A stretch of DNA of 64,000 bases from Novosphingobium sp. (lineage in GTDB: Bacteria > Pseudomonadota > Alphaproteobacteria > Sphingomonadales > Sphingomonadaceae): NCBI GenBank assembly GCA_024236215.1, contig JACKKX010000001.1, positions 1,094,727 through 1,158,726 on the forward strand, written 5' to 3'. A program made the translations under genes and the position numbers. This document shows, piece by piece, positions 16,435-26,700 of the stretch. How positions within the stretch are numbered: position 1 is the stretch's first letter; the number at the start of each line of letters is the position of its first letter. Under the pieces are notes generated by a model. The model was not told the DNA's origin. It saw only the letters and a list, made by a program, of their open reading frames with translations, and ran no database searches.

Positions 16435-18435
16435 TCAGCGCAGGTCCGGCGGGGTGGCTTCGGCGCGGATCAGCGCGATCGCTTCGGCCAGCGGCATGAC
16501 CTTCTGGTGCTCGGCGCCCAGCGTGCGCAACGCGACAGTGCCTTCCTCGGCCTCGCGCTTGCCCACCACCAGCAGATGCGGAACCTTCTTGAGGCTGTGA
16601 TCGCGCACCTTGTAGTTGATCTTCTCGTTCCTGAGATCGGCCTCGACCCGCACCCCGGCCGCTTCAAGCTGCGCCGCGACCTCTCCGGCATAGCCATCGG
16701 CATCGGAAACGATCGTCGCCACCACTGCCTGGACCGGGGCCAGCCAGACCGGGAGCTTGCCAGCATAATGTTCGATCATGATGCCGATGAAGCGCTCGAA
16801 AGTGCCGAGGATCGCGCGGTGGAGCATCACCGGGCGGTGGCGCTCGCCATCCTCGCCGACATAGCTGGCATCGAGCCGCTCGGGCAGAACCGTGTCGGTC
16901 TGCAGGGTGCCGCACTGCCAGGTGCGCCCGATCGCGTCGGTCAGGTGAAACTCCAGCTTGGGGGCATAGAATGCGCCCTCGCCCGGCAGTTCTTCCCAGC
17001 CGTACTGCTCGGTCGCCCGCCCGGTCGCCCTGACCGCATCGCGCAGGCTGGCCTCGGACCAGTCCCACATTTCCTCGCTGCCGAAACGCTTTTCCGGGCG
17101 CAGCGCCAGCTTGATCGCATAGTCGGGGAAGCCGAGATCCTTGTAGACCGAATCGAGCAGATCGCAGAAGCGCTGCACTTCCTCGACCAGCTGGTCGGCG
17201 CGGCAGAAGATGTGGGCATCGTCCTGGGTGAACTGACGCACCCGCATGATCCCGTGGAGCGCGCCGTGGGCCTCGTTGCGGTGGCAGCAGCCGAACTCGG
17301 CCATCCTGAGCGGCAGGTCGCGGTAGCTTTTGATCCCCTGCTTGAAGATCAGGATGTGCGCCGGGCAGTTCATCGGCTTCAGAGCCATCCATTCGGCGGC
17401 ATCGGAAACCAGCGGGCCTTCGTCCTCGACGTTGGGCACTTCGTCGGGGATCACGAACATGTTCTCGCGGTACTTGCCCCAGTGGCCCGACTGCTCCCAC
17501 TGGCGCGCGTCCATCACCTGCGGGGTCTTGACCTCGACATAGCCCGCAGCATCGAGACGGCGACGCATATAGGCCTCAAGCGCGCGCCAGATCAGATAGC
17601 CCTTGGGGTGCCAGAATACGCTGCCATGCGCTTCCTGCTGAAGATGGAACAGGTCCATCTCCTGCCCCAGCTTGCGGTGATCGCGCTTGGCCGCTTCCTC
17701 AAGCCGGTGAAGATGCGCGTCGAGCTGCTTCTTGTTCAGCCAGCCGGTGCCGTAGATGCGGGTAAGCTGGGCGTTCTTCTGGTCGCCGCGCCAATAGGCC
17801 CCGGCGACCCGCATCAGCTTGAAAGCCGCGGGATCGAGCTTGCCGGTTGAGGGCAGGTGCGGCCCCCGGCACATGTCGAGCCAGTCGTCGCCCGACCAGT
17901 AGACCGTCAGCTCTTCGCCTTCGGGCAGTTCGGCGGCCCATTCGGCCTTGAAACGCTCGCCCTCGGCGCTCCACTTGTCGATCAGCGCCTGACGGCTCCA
18001 CGCTTCGCGGCGTAGGGGTTTGTCGGCGCGGATGATCTCGCGCATCTTTTCCTCGATCGCGGGCAGATCGTCCATGCTGAACGGTTCGCGGCCCGCAGGC
18101 GCCATCACGTCATAATAGAACCCGTCATCGGTCGCCGGACCAAAGGTGATCTGGGTGCCCGGCCACAGCGCCTGGACCGCTTCGGCGAGGACGTGGGCAA
18201 AATCGTGCCGCGCCAGCTCAAGCGCGTCGGCTTCATCGCGCGCGGTGACCAGCGCCAGGGCGCAATCGCCGCCGAACGGCCGGGACAGATCGACCAGCTC
18301 GCCATCCACGCGCGCGGCCAGCGCCGCCTTGGCCAGCCCCGGCCCGATCGCCGCGGCGACATCGGCCGGGGTCGATCCGGGCGGCATTTCGCGCACGGAA
18401 CCATCGGGAAGGCTGATCTTGAGCAGTTCGGACAT
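16435..18435 (-). CDS. thrS: Threonyl-tRNA synthetase
   Basis: This 666-residue class II synthetase charges tRNA-Thr. Domain order: TGS domain ([20 protein letters not shown]), second additional/editing domain with [12 protein letters not shown], catalytic core ([35 protein letters not shown]; motif 3 [19 protein letters not shown]) and the anticodon-binding domain ([39 protein letters not shown]). ATG 18435 is used, with GAGAG upstream; a frame extending to 18471 lacks support. The leader contains a possible threonine-rich attenuator (listed separately). Confidence 0.98.
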   Translation of the reverse strand: MSELLKISLPDGSVREMPPGSTPADVAAAIGPGLAKAALAARVDGELVDLSRPFGGDCALALVTARDEADALELARHDFAHVLAEAVQALWPGTQITFGPATDDGFYYDVMAPAGREPFSMDDLPAIEEKMREIIRADKPLRREAWSRQALIDKWSAEGERFKAEWAAELPEGEELTVYWSGDDWLDMCRGPHLPSTGKLDPAAFKLMRVAGAYWRGDQKNAQLTRIYGTGWLNKKQLDAHLHRLEEAAKRDHRKLGQEMDLFHLQQEAHGSVFWHPKGYLIWRALEAYMRRRLDAAGYVEVKTPQVMDARQWEQSGHWGKYRENMFVIPDEVPNVEDEGPLVSDAAEWMALKPMNCPAHILIFKQGIKSYRDLPLRMAEFGCCHRNEAHGALHGIMRVRQFTQDDAHIFCRADQLVEEVQRFCDLLDSVYKDLGFPDYAIKLALRPEKRFGSEEMWDWSEASLRDAVRATGRATEQYGWEELPGEGAFYAPKLEFHLTDAIGRTWQCGTLQTDTVLPERLDASYVGEDGERHRPVMLHRAILGTFERFIGIMIEHYAGKLPVWLAPVQAVVATIVSDADGYAGEVAAQLEAAGVRVEADLRNEKINYKVRDHSLKKVPHLLVVGKREAEEGTVALRTLGAEHQKVMPLAEAIALIRAEATPPDLR

Positions 18436-18440
18436 GCAAT

Positions 18441-18660
18441 CTCTCGTCTGGCTTGCCGGGCGCTTTGGCACAAGCCACGGCGCACCGGAAGGGGCGGCGT
18501 AAAGCGATGGTCAGGTTCGGGAGGAAACGCCAGCCGCCCGAACCGGGACGGCGGCGCGCTTTCGCCTAGGCGAAGACGGCCCGCCCCCGGTTACCCGGGG
18601 TGGTGGTAGTCATCGGCACAGGGGCACGAAGCAGCGTCATCGCCGCGCCTATAGGACGCG
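18441..18660 (-). promoter_or_regulatory. Putative threonine attenuator region upstream of thrS
   Basis: On the minus strand a candidate promoter (TTGCCT, 16-base spacer, CTATAG at 18654-18649) precedes a short frame rich in Thr codons (18640-18566). Downstream are three dyads: CCCCGG/CCGGGG (18585-18600, right at the Thr codons), the palindrome TTCGCCTAGGCGAA (18561-18574, containing the stop), and GGTTCGGG/CCCGAACC (18514-18521 with 18537-18544). Ribosome stalling on the Thr codons would disrupt the first hairpin and could control later folding. No T-run follows the last hairpin, so it might instead act on translation or through Rho. Confidence 0.5.
18566..18640 (-). CDS. Putative threonine leader peptide of thrS (24 aa)
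   Basis: The frame runs from ATG 18640 to TAG 18566-18568: MTLLRAPVPMTTTTPGNRG then RAVFA. Codons ACT ACC ACC ACC (18610-18599) form an uninterrupted Thr run directly against a GC-rich hairpin. The predicted start of transcription is within a few bases of the ATG, so it could be translated leaderless, as for several alphaproteobacterial leader peptides. Support is the conjunction of Thr run, hairpins and position before the Thr-tRNA ligase gene. Confidence 0.5.
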   Translation of the reverse strand: MTLLRAPVPMTTTTPGNRGRAVFA

Positions 18661-18711
18661 AGGCGTGAAGAGGCAATGAAGCAGTCGAACGGACGGGAAA
18701 GACAAGCACGC

Positions 18712-18771
18712 TTGACAATGGCGACTCGATATGACAAGGTCGCTTTACATCAAAGCAAGGAAACTTGACCT
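18712..18771 (+). promoter_or_regulatory. Promoter/operator region of the small XRE operon
   Basis: TTGACA (18712-18717) is a consensus -35 box. It is part of a directly repeated word: TGACAATGGCG (from 18713) and TGACAAGGTCG (from 18732), spaced about 19 bp. A candidate binding site for the XRE regulator encoded two genes downstream, giving autoregulation; that is inference. Confidence 0.45.
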
Positions 18772-18945
18772 ATGAGTGCAATTGCCAAGAGCCTGTGCTG
18801 GGCCGGCATGCTGATCGCGCTGGCCCTCGCCAACCATTTCGCCCTGATCGCGGACAAGGATGCGGCAACGCTATTCGCGATCATTCCGGCGCTGTGGGTG
18901 GCAAGCGGTGGTCTGGGCCGCACCGCACCGTGCAAGGCAGCCTAG
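18772..18945 (+). CDS. Small membrane protein (57 aa), first gene of XRE operon
   Basis: ATG 18772 opens 57 codons. The product has two hydrophobic segments, SLCWAGMLIALALANHFAL and LFAIIPALWVASGGLG, separated by a short charged loop (IADKDAA). AAGGAAA lies about 9 bases upstream. It precedes a four-helix membrane protein and an XRE regulator. Comparable small-membrane-protein plus HTH operons are common, but I do not know a function for this one. Confidence 0.6.
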   Translation: MSAIAKSLCWAGMLIALALANHFALIADKDAATLFAIIPALWVASGGLGRTAPCKAA

Positions 18946-18948
18946 ACG

Positions 18949-19380
18949 ATGGCCATCAAACCTTTCTCGCCCCGCCGCAACCCGGCCTATCGCCGCTACG
19001 CACTGCGCATGCTGGGGAGCGCGGGCGCCTATATCGCCGCGATCTTCGGCGCCTCGCGGGTGCTCCACAAACATGCCCCTGCAAGTCCGGAAGCCGTGCT
19101 GATCGCGCTGGTCCCGGGTCTGGCGGTGCTGGCGATGATCTGGGCGATCGGCCGTCTGCTGAGCGAACTCGACGACGAATATCTGCGCATGCTCGAGGTG
19201 CGCAAGGCGATCTTCGCCACCGGCATGACCCTCGCCGTGGCTTCGGTTTGGGGTCTGCTCGAGATCTTCACCGACGTGCCCAGTCTGCCCGTGTTCTGGA
19301 TCTTTCCGATCTGGTCGATGGGGCTTGGCGCGGGCGCGGTGTGGAACCGGCTGACCCTGGGCGATGCGGGCTGCGCATGA
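18949..19380 (+). CDS. Four-helix membrane protein of XRE operon
   Basis: This 143-residue protein starts three bases after the previous stop. It has a basic N-terminus (MAIKPFSPRRNPAYRRYALR) and four predicted membrane helices: AGAYIAAIFGASRVL, VLIALVPGLAVLAMIWAIG, IFATGMTLAVASVWGLLEIF and VFWIFPIWSMGLGAGAVW. A conserved-looking acidic stretch, LLSELDDEYLRMLEVRK, lies between helices 2 and 3. Its stop overlaps the XRE start (ATGA), so stoichiometric production is likely. Membrane proteins in such pairs may sequester or sense for the regulator; this is inference. Confidence 0.75.
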   Translation: MAIKPFSPRRNPAYRRYALRMLGSAGAYIAAIFGASRVLHKHAPASPEAVLIALVPGLAVLAMIWAIGRLLSELDDEYLRMLEVRKAIFATGMTLAVASVWGLLEIFTDVPSLPVFWIFPIWSMGLGAGAVWNRLTLGDAGCA

Positions 19381-19568
19381 AAAACCGCCTCAAGGTGCTG
19401 CGCGCCGAGCGCGACTGGAGCCAGCAGGATCTGGCCGAACGGCTGGGCGTCTCGCGCCAGAGCGTCAACGCGATCGAGACCGGCAAGTACGATCCCTCGT
19501 TGCCGCTGGCCTTTCGCATTGCCGATCTGTTCGCCCTGCCGATCGAGGCGATCTTCAGCCGCGATTGA
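19377..19568 (+). CDS. Short XRE-family regulator (63 aa)
   Basis: The product is a single HTH_3 domain: MKNRLKVLRAERDWSQQDLA, then ERLGVSRQSVNAIETGKYDP with the recognition helix SRQSVNAIE, ending LPIEAIFSRD. It belongs to the short YozG/XRE regulators that have only a DNA-binding domain and are usually co-encoded with small membrane proteins. It overlaps the upstream membrane gene by ATGA. Target is probably its own promoter, where TGACAA words repeat. Confidence 0.88.
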   Translation: MKNRLKVLRAERDWSQQDLAERLGVSRQSVNAIETGKYDPSLPLAFRIADLFALPIEAIFSRD

Positions 19569-19622
19569 GCGCTTGCCCCGGCGAGCGAGCGCGCGCACAG
19601 TCCGCGCCCGAGGAGAGGCGCG

Positions 19623-21053
19623 ATGATCGACGAATATCTGGAACTCGATGCCACCGGCATGGCCGAACTGGTTCGCACCGGCCAGATCTCGGCAGGCGAA
19701 CTGGCCGAATGCGCGATCGAAAGGATCGAGGCGCTCAACCCCCGGCTCAACGCGGTGATTCACACCTTCTACGAGCGCGGGCGCGGGCTGGCCGCCAAGG
19801 CTCCCGCAGGGCCGTTCGGCGGGGTGCCGTTCCTGCTCAAGGATATCCTGGGCGATCTGGCGGGCGAACCGACCCGGCAGGGTTCGCGGATCATGCCGCC
19901 GGTTCCCGCCGAGGTGAATGCCGAACTGACCGACCGTTTCCTGGCCGCCGGGCTGGTACCGCTGGGCAAGACCAACGTGCCCGAATTCGGACTGGTCGGC
20001 ACCACCGAGCCGGCGCTCTACGGCCCGGCGAAAAACCCCTGGAACACGGCGCATTCGACCGGTGGCTCTTCGGGCGGATCGGCCTGCGCGGTGGCGGCGG
20101 GGATGGTTCCCGTGGCCCATGCCAACGATGGCGGCGGATCGATCCGCATTCCGGCTTCGGCCTGCGGTCTGGTTGGCCTCAAGCCGACGCGGGCACGCAA
20201 CCCGCTGGGGCCGATGCTGGGTGATGTGATGGGCGGGCTGGTGATGGAACACGTGGTGTGCCATTCGGTGCGCGACGCGGCGCGGATGCTCGATTGCACT
20301 CACGGCCCCGGCCTTGGCGATCCCTATGCCGCGCCGCCCGACCCGGCCAGCTTTGCCGCCGCGCTCGAAGGCAAGGGCAAGCGGCTGCGAATCGGCTTTG
20401 CCAGGACCAAGCTCAACGGGCAACCGCTCCACGGCGAGTGCGTGGCCGCTGCCGAGGCCGCCGCCAGCCTGTGCGAAAGCCTGGGCCATCATGTCGAGGA
20501 AGCCAGCCCGCCGATCGACCAGGACCAGCTGATCGTCCCGTTCATGGCGCTGTGGACCGCAGGGCTGGCGATGCAGATCGACCATATCTGCCAGCTGACC
20601 GGCCAGACCCCCTCGCTGGGCAATCTCGAGGGGCTGACCTTCGGCCTGTATCACGCCGGACAGGCAGTGACCGGGGCGCAGGTCCTGGGCGCGCAGGCCG
20701 CGCTTCAGGCCTGCGGACGCGCGGTGGCGGCCTGGCACCAGACCTACGATGTGTGGATCACCCCGGTGCTGGGCACGCCGCCGATCCCCAACGGGCTGAT
20801 CGATTTCGGCAATGCCAACCCGGTCGAGGCCTTCGCGCCGATGATCGACTATGTCCCTTTCACCGCGCTGCAGAACGGTACCGGGCAGCCCGCGATCAGC
20901 CTGCCGCTGCACTGGAGCGCGGATGGTCTGCCGGTGGGGGTGCAGCTGGTCGGACGGGTCGGTGACGAAGCCGGGCTGCTGGCGCTCTCCGCCGAACTGG
21001 AAGCGGCCGCACCGTGGGAACCGCGCTGCCAGGCGATGCGCAAGGCATTGTGA
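19623..21053 (+). CDS. Amidase-signature family enzyme
   Basis: This 476-residue amidase has the Ser-cisSer-Lys machinery. The lysine is in [12 protein letters not shown], and the glycine-serine-rich signature is [16 protein letters not shown] followed by [16 protein letters not shown], which supplies the cis-Ser and nucleophilic Ser. The end, [20 protein letters not shown], is typical. The family hydrolyses aliphatic or aromatic amides, carbamates or aminoacyl amides; substrate here is unknown. A GAGGAGAGG ribosome site precedes ATG 19623. It heads a chain of four genes joined by 4-base overlaps. Confidence 0.92.
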   Translation: MIDEYLELDATGMAELVRTGQISAGELAECAIERIEALNPRLNAVIHTFYERGRGLAAKAPAGPFGGVPFLLKDILGDLAGEPTRQGSRIMPPVPAEVNAELTDRFLAAGLVPLGKTNVPEFGLVGTTEPALYGPAKNPWNTAHSTGGSSGGSACAVAAGMVPVAHANDGGGSIRIPASACGLVGLKPTRARNPLGPMLGDVMGGLVMEHVVCHSVRDAARMLDCTHGPGLGDPYAAPPDPASFAAALEGKGKRLRIGFARTKLNGQPLHGECVAAAEAAASLCESLGHHVEEASPPIDQDQLIVPFMALWTAGLAMQIDHICQLTGQTPSLGNLEGLTFGLYHAGQAVTGAQVLGAQAALQACGRAVAAWHQTYDVWITPVLGTPPIPNGLIDFGNANPVEAFAPMIDYVPFTALQNGTGQPAISLPLHWSADGLPVGVQLVGRVGDEAGLLALSAELEAAAPWEPRCQAMRKAL

Positions 21054-21781
21054 GCGATCTGCGGTATCATCGGCTGCCCGATGGGCGGCGGATCGCCTTT
21101 CGCCATGCCGCCGGAACCGGGCCGGCACTGGTCTTCCTGCCCGGCTACATGTCCGACATGGCCGGCGGCAAGGCCACGGCGGTGTTCGACTGGGCGGCGG
21201 AGCAGGGACGCGAATGTCTGCTGCTTGACTATTCGGGCTGCGGGGAAAGCTCCGGCCAGTTCGGCGAAGGCACGCTCAGCCGCTGGCGCGACGAGGCGCT
21301 GGCGCTGATCGCGGCGCAGTGCACCGCTCCGGTGGTGTTGATCGGATCGTCGATGGGCGGATGGCTGATGCTGCTGATCGCGCTGGCCATTCCCGATCGG
21401 GTTGCCGCTCTGATGGGGATCGCCTCCGCCCCCGATTTCACCGAATGGGGCCGCTCCCAGGCAGACAAGGCGCGGCTGGTGGCGGGCGAAACGGTGTTCG
21501 ATCCCAACCCATACGGCCCCGAGCCGACCCCGATGCACACCGCATTCTGGGCCGATGGGCAGGCCAACCGGTTGCTGGAGGGCGAAATCGCAATCGACTG
21601 CCCGGTGCGTTTGCTCCACGGGCAGGCCGATCCCGATGTGCCGTGGGAGCTGTCGCTCCGGCTGGCCGGGGCGCTGCGTTCAGCCGATGTGCAGGTGACG
21701 CTGGTCAAGGACGGCGACCATCGCCTCAGCCGCGACAGCGATATCGCTTTGCTGCTGCGATCGATCGCGGAGTTGCCATGA
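21050..21781 (+). CDS. Alpha/beta hydrolase
   Basis: This 243-residue cytoplasmic hydrolase starts at a GTG overlapping the amidase stop (GTGA). Features: PALVFLPGYMSDM (HG-like oxyanion region), nucleophile elbow GSSMGGWL, late acid region LHGQADPDVPW, and His in VKDGDHRLS. Overall layout resembles ABHD10/palmitoyl-thioesterase-like and carboxylesterase hydrolases. The frame could start further upstream at 21014, but the coupled GTG is the more likely start. Substrate unknown; operon partners are an amidase and a flavin oxidoreductase. Confidence 0.85.
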   Translation: MSDLRYHRLPDGRRIAFRHAAGTGPALVFLPGYMSDMAGGKATAVFDWAAEQGRECLLLDYSGCGESSGQFGEGTLSRWRDEALALIAAQCTAPVVLIGSSMGGWLMLLIALAIPDRVAALMGIASAPDFTEWGRSQADKARLVAGETVFDPNPYGPEPTPMHTAFWADGQANRLLEGEIAIDCPVRLLHGQADPDVPWELSLRLAGALRSADVQVTLVKDGDHRLSRDSDIALLLRSIAELP

Positions 21782-22599
21782 TATTTTCCGTTCTTGTCCC
21801 CCTGCTCGCCCAGGTCGGCCCGGGCACGGCCTTGCCCCAGGCCCCGGTTGAAATCCATCATCGCCAGCAGCAATCCGCCCCTGAACCAACCCGCCTGGCG
21901 CGGTGTCTGGCCCAGGCGAAGAGCGATCCTGCAGGGGCTATCGACCTGGCACTGATCTGGCGCGCTTCGGAAACCGGGGCGCTGCGGGCCGAGGCGGAGC
22001 AATGCCTGGGCGTGGCCCAATCGCGAAAAGGACAGTGGAGCGAGGCCGAAGAGAGCTTCATCGCCGCGCGCGACGATACCCCGGTTTCGGAGCGTTCGCT
22101 GCGCGCAATGCGCGGAGCAATGGCCGGCAATGCCGCGCTGGCGGCGGATCGGGCCGCGGCCGCGCTGGCCTTGCTGGATGTCGCCCGCAGCGATGCGCTC
22201 GACGCCGCGGATCCGGCGCAAGCGGGGGAGATCGCGATTGACCGTGCCCGCGCGCTGGTCGAACTGGAGCGCCCGGCGGAGGCCGCCGCCGCGCTGGCCG
22301 AGGCGCGCGAAAAGTCCCCCGGCAATCCGCAGGCCTGGCTGCTTTCGGCCACGCTCGCGCGCCGCGAAGGCAGACTGGCCGAGGCCCAGTCGCAAATCGA
22401 ACGCGCCGCCGAAATCGATCCCCGCGATCCCGAGATCGGGCTGGAGGCGGGCGTGATCGCGGTGCTTTCCGGGCGCGAGGCGGCAGCGCGGCAAAGCTGG
22501 CAATCGGTGATCGCCGCCGCGCCCGGAAGCGAGGCGGCGAAAACCGCGCAAGGCTATCTTGACCAGCTGGGCCCTGCGGACGCACCATCGCCCCGGTGA
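21778..22599 (+). CDS. Tetratricopeptide-repeat protein
   Basis: This 273-residue protein has an N-terminal hydrophobic segment (MIFSVLVPLLAQVG) that could be a short signal or anchor, then helical TPR-like repeats. Examples are AEQCLGVAQSRKGQWSEAEE, IDRARALVELERPAEAAAAL, AWLLSATLARREGRLAEAQS and ERAAEIDPRDPEIGLEAGVI. It overlaps the upstream hydrolase by ATGA and the downstream oxidoreductase by GTGA. TPR proteins scaffold complexes; no specific partner is indicated. The alanine richness reflects high GC. Confidence 0.8.
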   Translation: MIFSVLVPLLAQVGPGTALPQAPVEIHHRQQQSAPEPTRLARCLAQAKSDPAGAIDLALIWRASETGALRAEAEQCLGVAQSRKGQWSEAEESFIAARDDTPVSERSLRAMRGAMAGNAALAADRAAAALALLDVARSDALDAADPAQAGEIAIDRARALVELERPAEAAAALAEAREKSPGNPQAWLLSATLARREGRLAEAQSQIERAAEIDPRDPEIGLEAGVIAVLSGREAAARQSWQSVIAAAPGSEAAKTAQGYLDQLGPADAPSPR

Positions 22600-23576
22600 T
22601 CGACCTTTCCGTTCTCGACCTTGTCCCGGTGCGCGAAGGCGGCAGCGTGGGCGAGGCGCTCAGCGAAGCCGCACTGCTCGCGGCCGCTGCCGAAAAGGCA
22701 GGATACAAGCGCTTCTGGGTGGCCGAACACCACGCCATGGAAGGGATCGCCGGCGGGGCGACCGCGGTGACGCTGGCCCATATCGGCCATGCCACCACCG
22801 CGATCCGGATCGGCGCGGGCGGGATCATGCTGCCCAACCACAACCCCTTCGTGATCGCCGAGCAGTTCGGCACGCTCGATGCGCTGTTTCCCGGGCGGGT
22901 CGATCTGGGGCTGGGCCGCGCCCCGGGCGCCGACCTGCGCATTGCCCAGGCGCTGCGCCGCGATCTGGCGCGGGTCTCGGAATATTTCCCGCAGGATGTG
23001 GTCGAGCTGCGCGCGCTGATTACCGGCGAGCCCGAGCTGGCGATACGCGCCACCCCCGGCTTCGGGGCAGCGATCGAGTTCTGGATGCTGGGATCGAGCC
23101 TGTTCGGCGCGCAGCTCGCCGCAGCGCTGGGCATGCCCTATGCCTTTGCCTCGCACTTCGCGCCCGATCATCTCGATCAGGCGCTGAGGGTCTACCGCGA
23201 GCGGTTCCAGCCCTCGCGCTGGCTCGAACAGCCGCGGGTGATGGCGGCGATGAACGTGATCTGCGCCGAAACCGATGCCGAGGCCGTGCTGCTTGCCTCA
23301 TCGATGGACCAGAGCTTCGTCGCGCTGCGCAGCGGCAATCCCGGCAAGCTCAGGCCCCCGGTGCCGGGCTACCGCGAAAGCCTGTCCCCCTCGCTGCTCG
23401 CCATGCTCGAACATGTCCGCCAGGCCAGCGCGATCGGAGCGCCGTCGAGCGTGCGTGAAGCCATCGCCCGCTTTGTCGAACGCACCGGGGCGGACGAGAT
23501 CATCGTCTCGGGCGCAACCTTCGATCCGGCCGCCCGGCGCCATTCGCTGGAATTAACAGTTGAAGTGCTGAGTTAA
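22596..23576 (+). CDS. LLM-class flavin-dependent oxidoreductase
   Basis: This 326-residue protein of the bacterial-luciferase-like family (YhbW/'MsnO8' type) has an N-terminal strand LSVLDLVPVREGGS, YKRFWVAEHHAMEGIAGGAT, the FMN/F420-pocket segment IRIGAGGIMLPNHNP, and FGTLDALFPGRVDLGLGRAPG. These are hallmarks of FMN-using alkanal-monooxygenase relatives. GTG 22596 overlaps the upstream stop (GTGA). It needs reduced flavin from a separate reductase, not encoded nearby. Substrate is unknown. Confidence 0.9.
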   Translation: MIDLSVLDLVPVREGGSVGEALSEAALLAAAAEKAGYKRFWVAEHHAMEGIAGGATAVTLAHIGHATTAIRIGAGGIMLPNHNPFVIAEQFGTLDALFPGRVDLGLGRAPGADLRIAQALRRDLARVSEYFPQDVVELRALITGEPELAIRATPGFGAAIEFWMLGSSLFGAQLAAALGMPYAFASHFAPDHLDQALRVYRERFQPSRWLEQPRVMAAMNVICAETDAEAVLLASSMDQSFVALRSGNPGKLRPPVPGYRESLSPSLLAMLEHVRQASAIGAPSSVREAIARFVERTGADEIIVSGATFDPAARRHSLELTVEVLS

Positions 23577-23709
23577 GCTCAATTCCCTAGGGGCAAACTG
23601 GTTGCAGTGGAGACTTGTTGAAAGTAAGATGCGCAAAATTGCTACGTAAGTTGGCAATAAAATAACAGGCAGGAAACGGGCGGCCCCGACCGCTCCAGGA
23701 GCACAGGCA

Positions 23710-26700
23710 ATGACGTCGAATTCCGCCCTTCGCGAGGCCCTTGCCCGGCGCCTGGCCGCCGACCTGCTGCCCGGCGATGCGCCCTTCGGTGCCGAGGGGC
23801 TAGCCGAGGCGGCCGCCTTCGTCCTCGCCGCCGCCGCAAGCCGCAAGCCGGGCGAACCGGCGCTGGCGATCGAGACGGTCTCTCCCGCATCGGGGCGGCG
23901 CTTCATGCGCATCGCGGTGATCAACGACGATATGCCGTTCCTGGTCGATTCGATCGCTACCACGGTGGCGGCCCAGGGCCTGGCGATCGACCGGCTGGTC
24001 CACCCGGTGCTGGCAGTGCGCCGCGACGCCAAGGGCGCGATCGAGGCCCTGCCCGAAGGCCAGGCCGCGGGCGAACGGCGCGAATCGATGGTCTATCTCG
24101 AAACCCAGCGCGGCGATGCACGCCAGCGCCGCGCGCTCGAGCAGGCACTCAAGGCCACGCTGGGCGATGTCCGCGCTGCCGTGGCCGACTGGCCCGCGAT
24201 GCAGACGGCGATGGCCGCCGACGCCGATGCCTGCCCCGATGGCGAGGGCGCGGCGCTGCTGCGCTGGTTCAAGGAAGGGATGCTGACCCAGCTGGGCCAT
24301 GTGGTGCGCCAGCGCGACGGCAGCCAGCACGGCGCCCTGGGGGTCTGCCGGGCCAGCACCAAGGCCCTGCTTGGCCCCGTTTCTTATGAACGCGCCTTCG
24401 CCTGGTTCGAAACCGGCGGGGCGCGGGTGCCCTTGGTGGTCAAATCCAATCAGTCGAGCCTGGTTCACCGCCATGCCCCGCTCGATCTGTTCATCCTGCC
24501 CCGCCGCGAAAACGGCCGGGTGGTGGCGCTTTCGGTCCACGCCGGGCTATGGACCAGCGCCGCGCTGGCCGCTCCCCCCGCGCAGGTTCCGCGGCTGCGC
24601 GCGCAGCTGGCCGATATGACGGCCCGCTTCGGCTATTCGGCCCAGGGTCACGCCGGCAAGGCGCTGGTTCACGCGCTGACCGCGCTGCCCAACGATATCC
24701 TGGCGTGCTTTTCGGACGCCGAGGTTGAGCGCATCGCCACCGCGACGATGAGCCTGATCGACCGCCCGCGCCCCAAGCTGGCGCTGGTTCCCGCGCCCTT
24801 GATGCGCCACCTGTTTGCCTTTGCCTGGGTTCCGCGCGACCTGATGTCGACCGGTACCCGCCTGCAGATCGCGCAGATGCTGGTCGATGCCGCTCATGCC
24901 CCGGTGCTTGACTGGGCAACCCAGATCGAGGGCAACCTGGCAGTGGTGCGCCTGGTGCTTGACCTGCCCGAGGTCGCCCGTCTGCCCGACGAGGCCGAGC
25001 TTGACGCGCGGCTGAAAGCGATGATGCGCGGCTGGAGCGAAGCGGTCGAGGCCGAGATCGCCTCCCACGAGGCCGATGCCGGGCGCGCGGCAGCGATCGC
25101 GGCGCGCTATGCCGAGGCATTCCCGCTCGAATACCGCAACGCCTATGGCGCCGCTGAGGCCGCGCGCGACATTGCCCGGCTGCGCGGCCTGGCCGGTGAG
25201 GGCGAGGCCGGTCCGCGCCGGGGCGCGCGGCTCCACGCGCTGTCCGGCGATGCAGCGGACACCTTGCGGCTGAAGCTCTATCAATTGGGCGGATCGCTCA
25301 CCCTGTCCGATGTGGTCCCGGCGCTGGAAAACTTCGGCTTCCGGGTGGTCGAGGACGATCCGACCAGCCTTGACCAGGGCCGGATCGGCACGATCCACGA
25401 TTTCCGCATCGCGCTGCCCGCCGGGCTTGACGGGGTGACCATGCTGACCCGCGCCGACGCGATCGAGGGCGCGATTGCCGATGTGCTCAACGGCGCGGCC
25501 GAAGACGATCCCTTCAACCGCCTGATTACCGCCGTATCGCTGTCCGCGCGCGGGGCCAACCTGCTGCGCGCCTGGTATCGCTATCTGCGCCAGGCCGGGC
25601 TCAACTATTCTGTGCCGACCGCGGTCGATGCGCTGCAGAACGCGCCCGAGGTTACCCGCGCGCTTCTGGCGTTGTTCGCCGCGCGCCACGATCCCGCATT
25701 CAAGGGCGATCGCGGCCAGGCCGAAACCGAAGCGCAGGACGCGATCCGCGATGGCCTGGCCAAGGTATCGGCAATCAACGACGACCGTCTGCTGCGCCAG
25801 TTCCGCGCGCTGGTCGAGGCGATGCTGCGCACCAACGCCTTTGCTCCGGCCGGGGCGGAGGCGCTGGCCTTCAAGCTCGATTCGCATCTGGTTCCGGGGC
25901 TGCCCAAGCCGCTGCCCTGGCGCGAGATTTTCGTCTATTCGCGCCGGGTTGAGGGCATCCACCTGCGCGCCGGGCCGGTGGCGCGCGGCGGGCTTCGCTG
26001 GTCCGACCGGCGCGACGATTTCCGCACCGAGGTGCTCGGGCTGATGAAGGCCCAGCGGGTCAAGAACGCGGTGATCGTGCCTACGGGCGCCAAGGGCGGG
26101 TTCTATCCCAAACAGCTTCCCGATCCCGCGCGGGATCGCGATGGCTGGCTGGCCGAGGGCAAGGAAAGCTACAAGCTGTTCATCCGCACCCTGCTTTCTA
26201 TTACCGACAATATCGTCAACGCAAAGGTGGTCCATCCGCCCAAGGTGACGATCCGCGACGGCGAGGACCCCTATTTCGTGGTCGCCGCAGACAAGGGCAC
26301 CGCAACCTTTTCCGACACCGCCAATGCCCTGGCCGAAGAACGCGATTTCTGGCTCGACGATGCCTTCGCCAGCGGCGGCTCCAAGGGCTATGACCACAAG
26401 GCGATGGGGATCACCGCCAAGGGCGCCTGGCTTTCGGTGCAGCGCCACTTCCTCGAAATGGGGATCGACGTTCAGAAAGACCCGGTGCGCGTGGCGGGCT
26501 GCGGCGACATGTCGGGCGACGTGTTCGGCAACGGCATGTTGTTGTCCAAGGCGATCAAGCTGGTCGCCGCCTTCGATCATCGCCACATCTTCCTCGACCC
26601 CGATCCCGATCCGGCGAAAAGTTGGGCCGAACGCGCGCGGATGTTCGCCCTGCCGCGTTCGAGCTGGGACGATTACGACAAGAAGCTGATCTCGAAGGGT

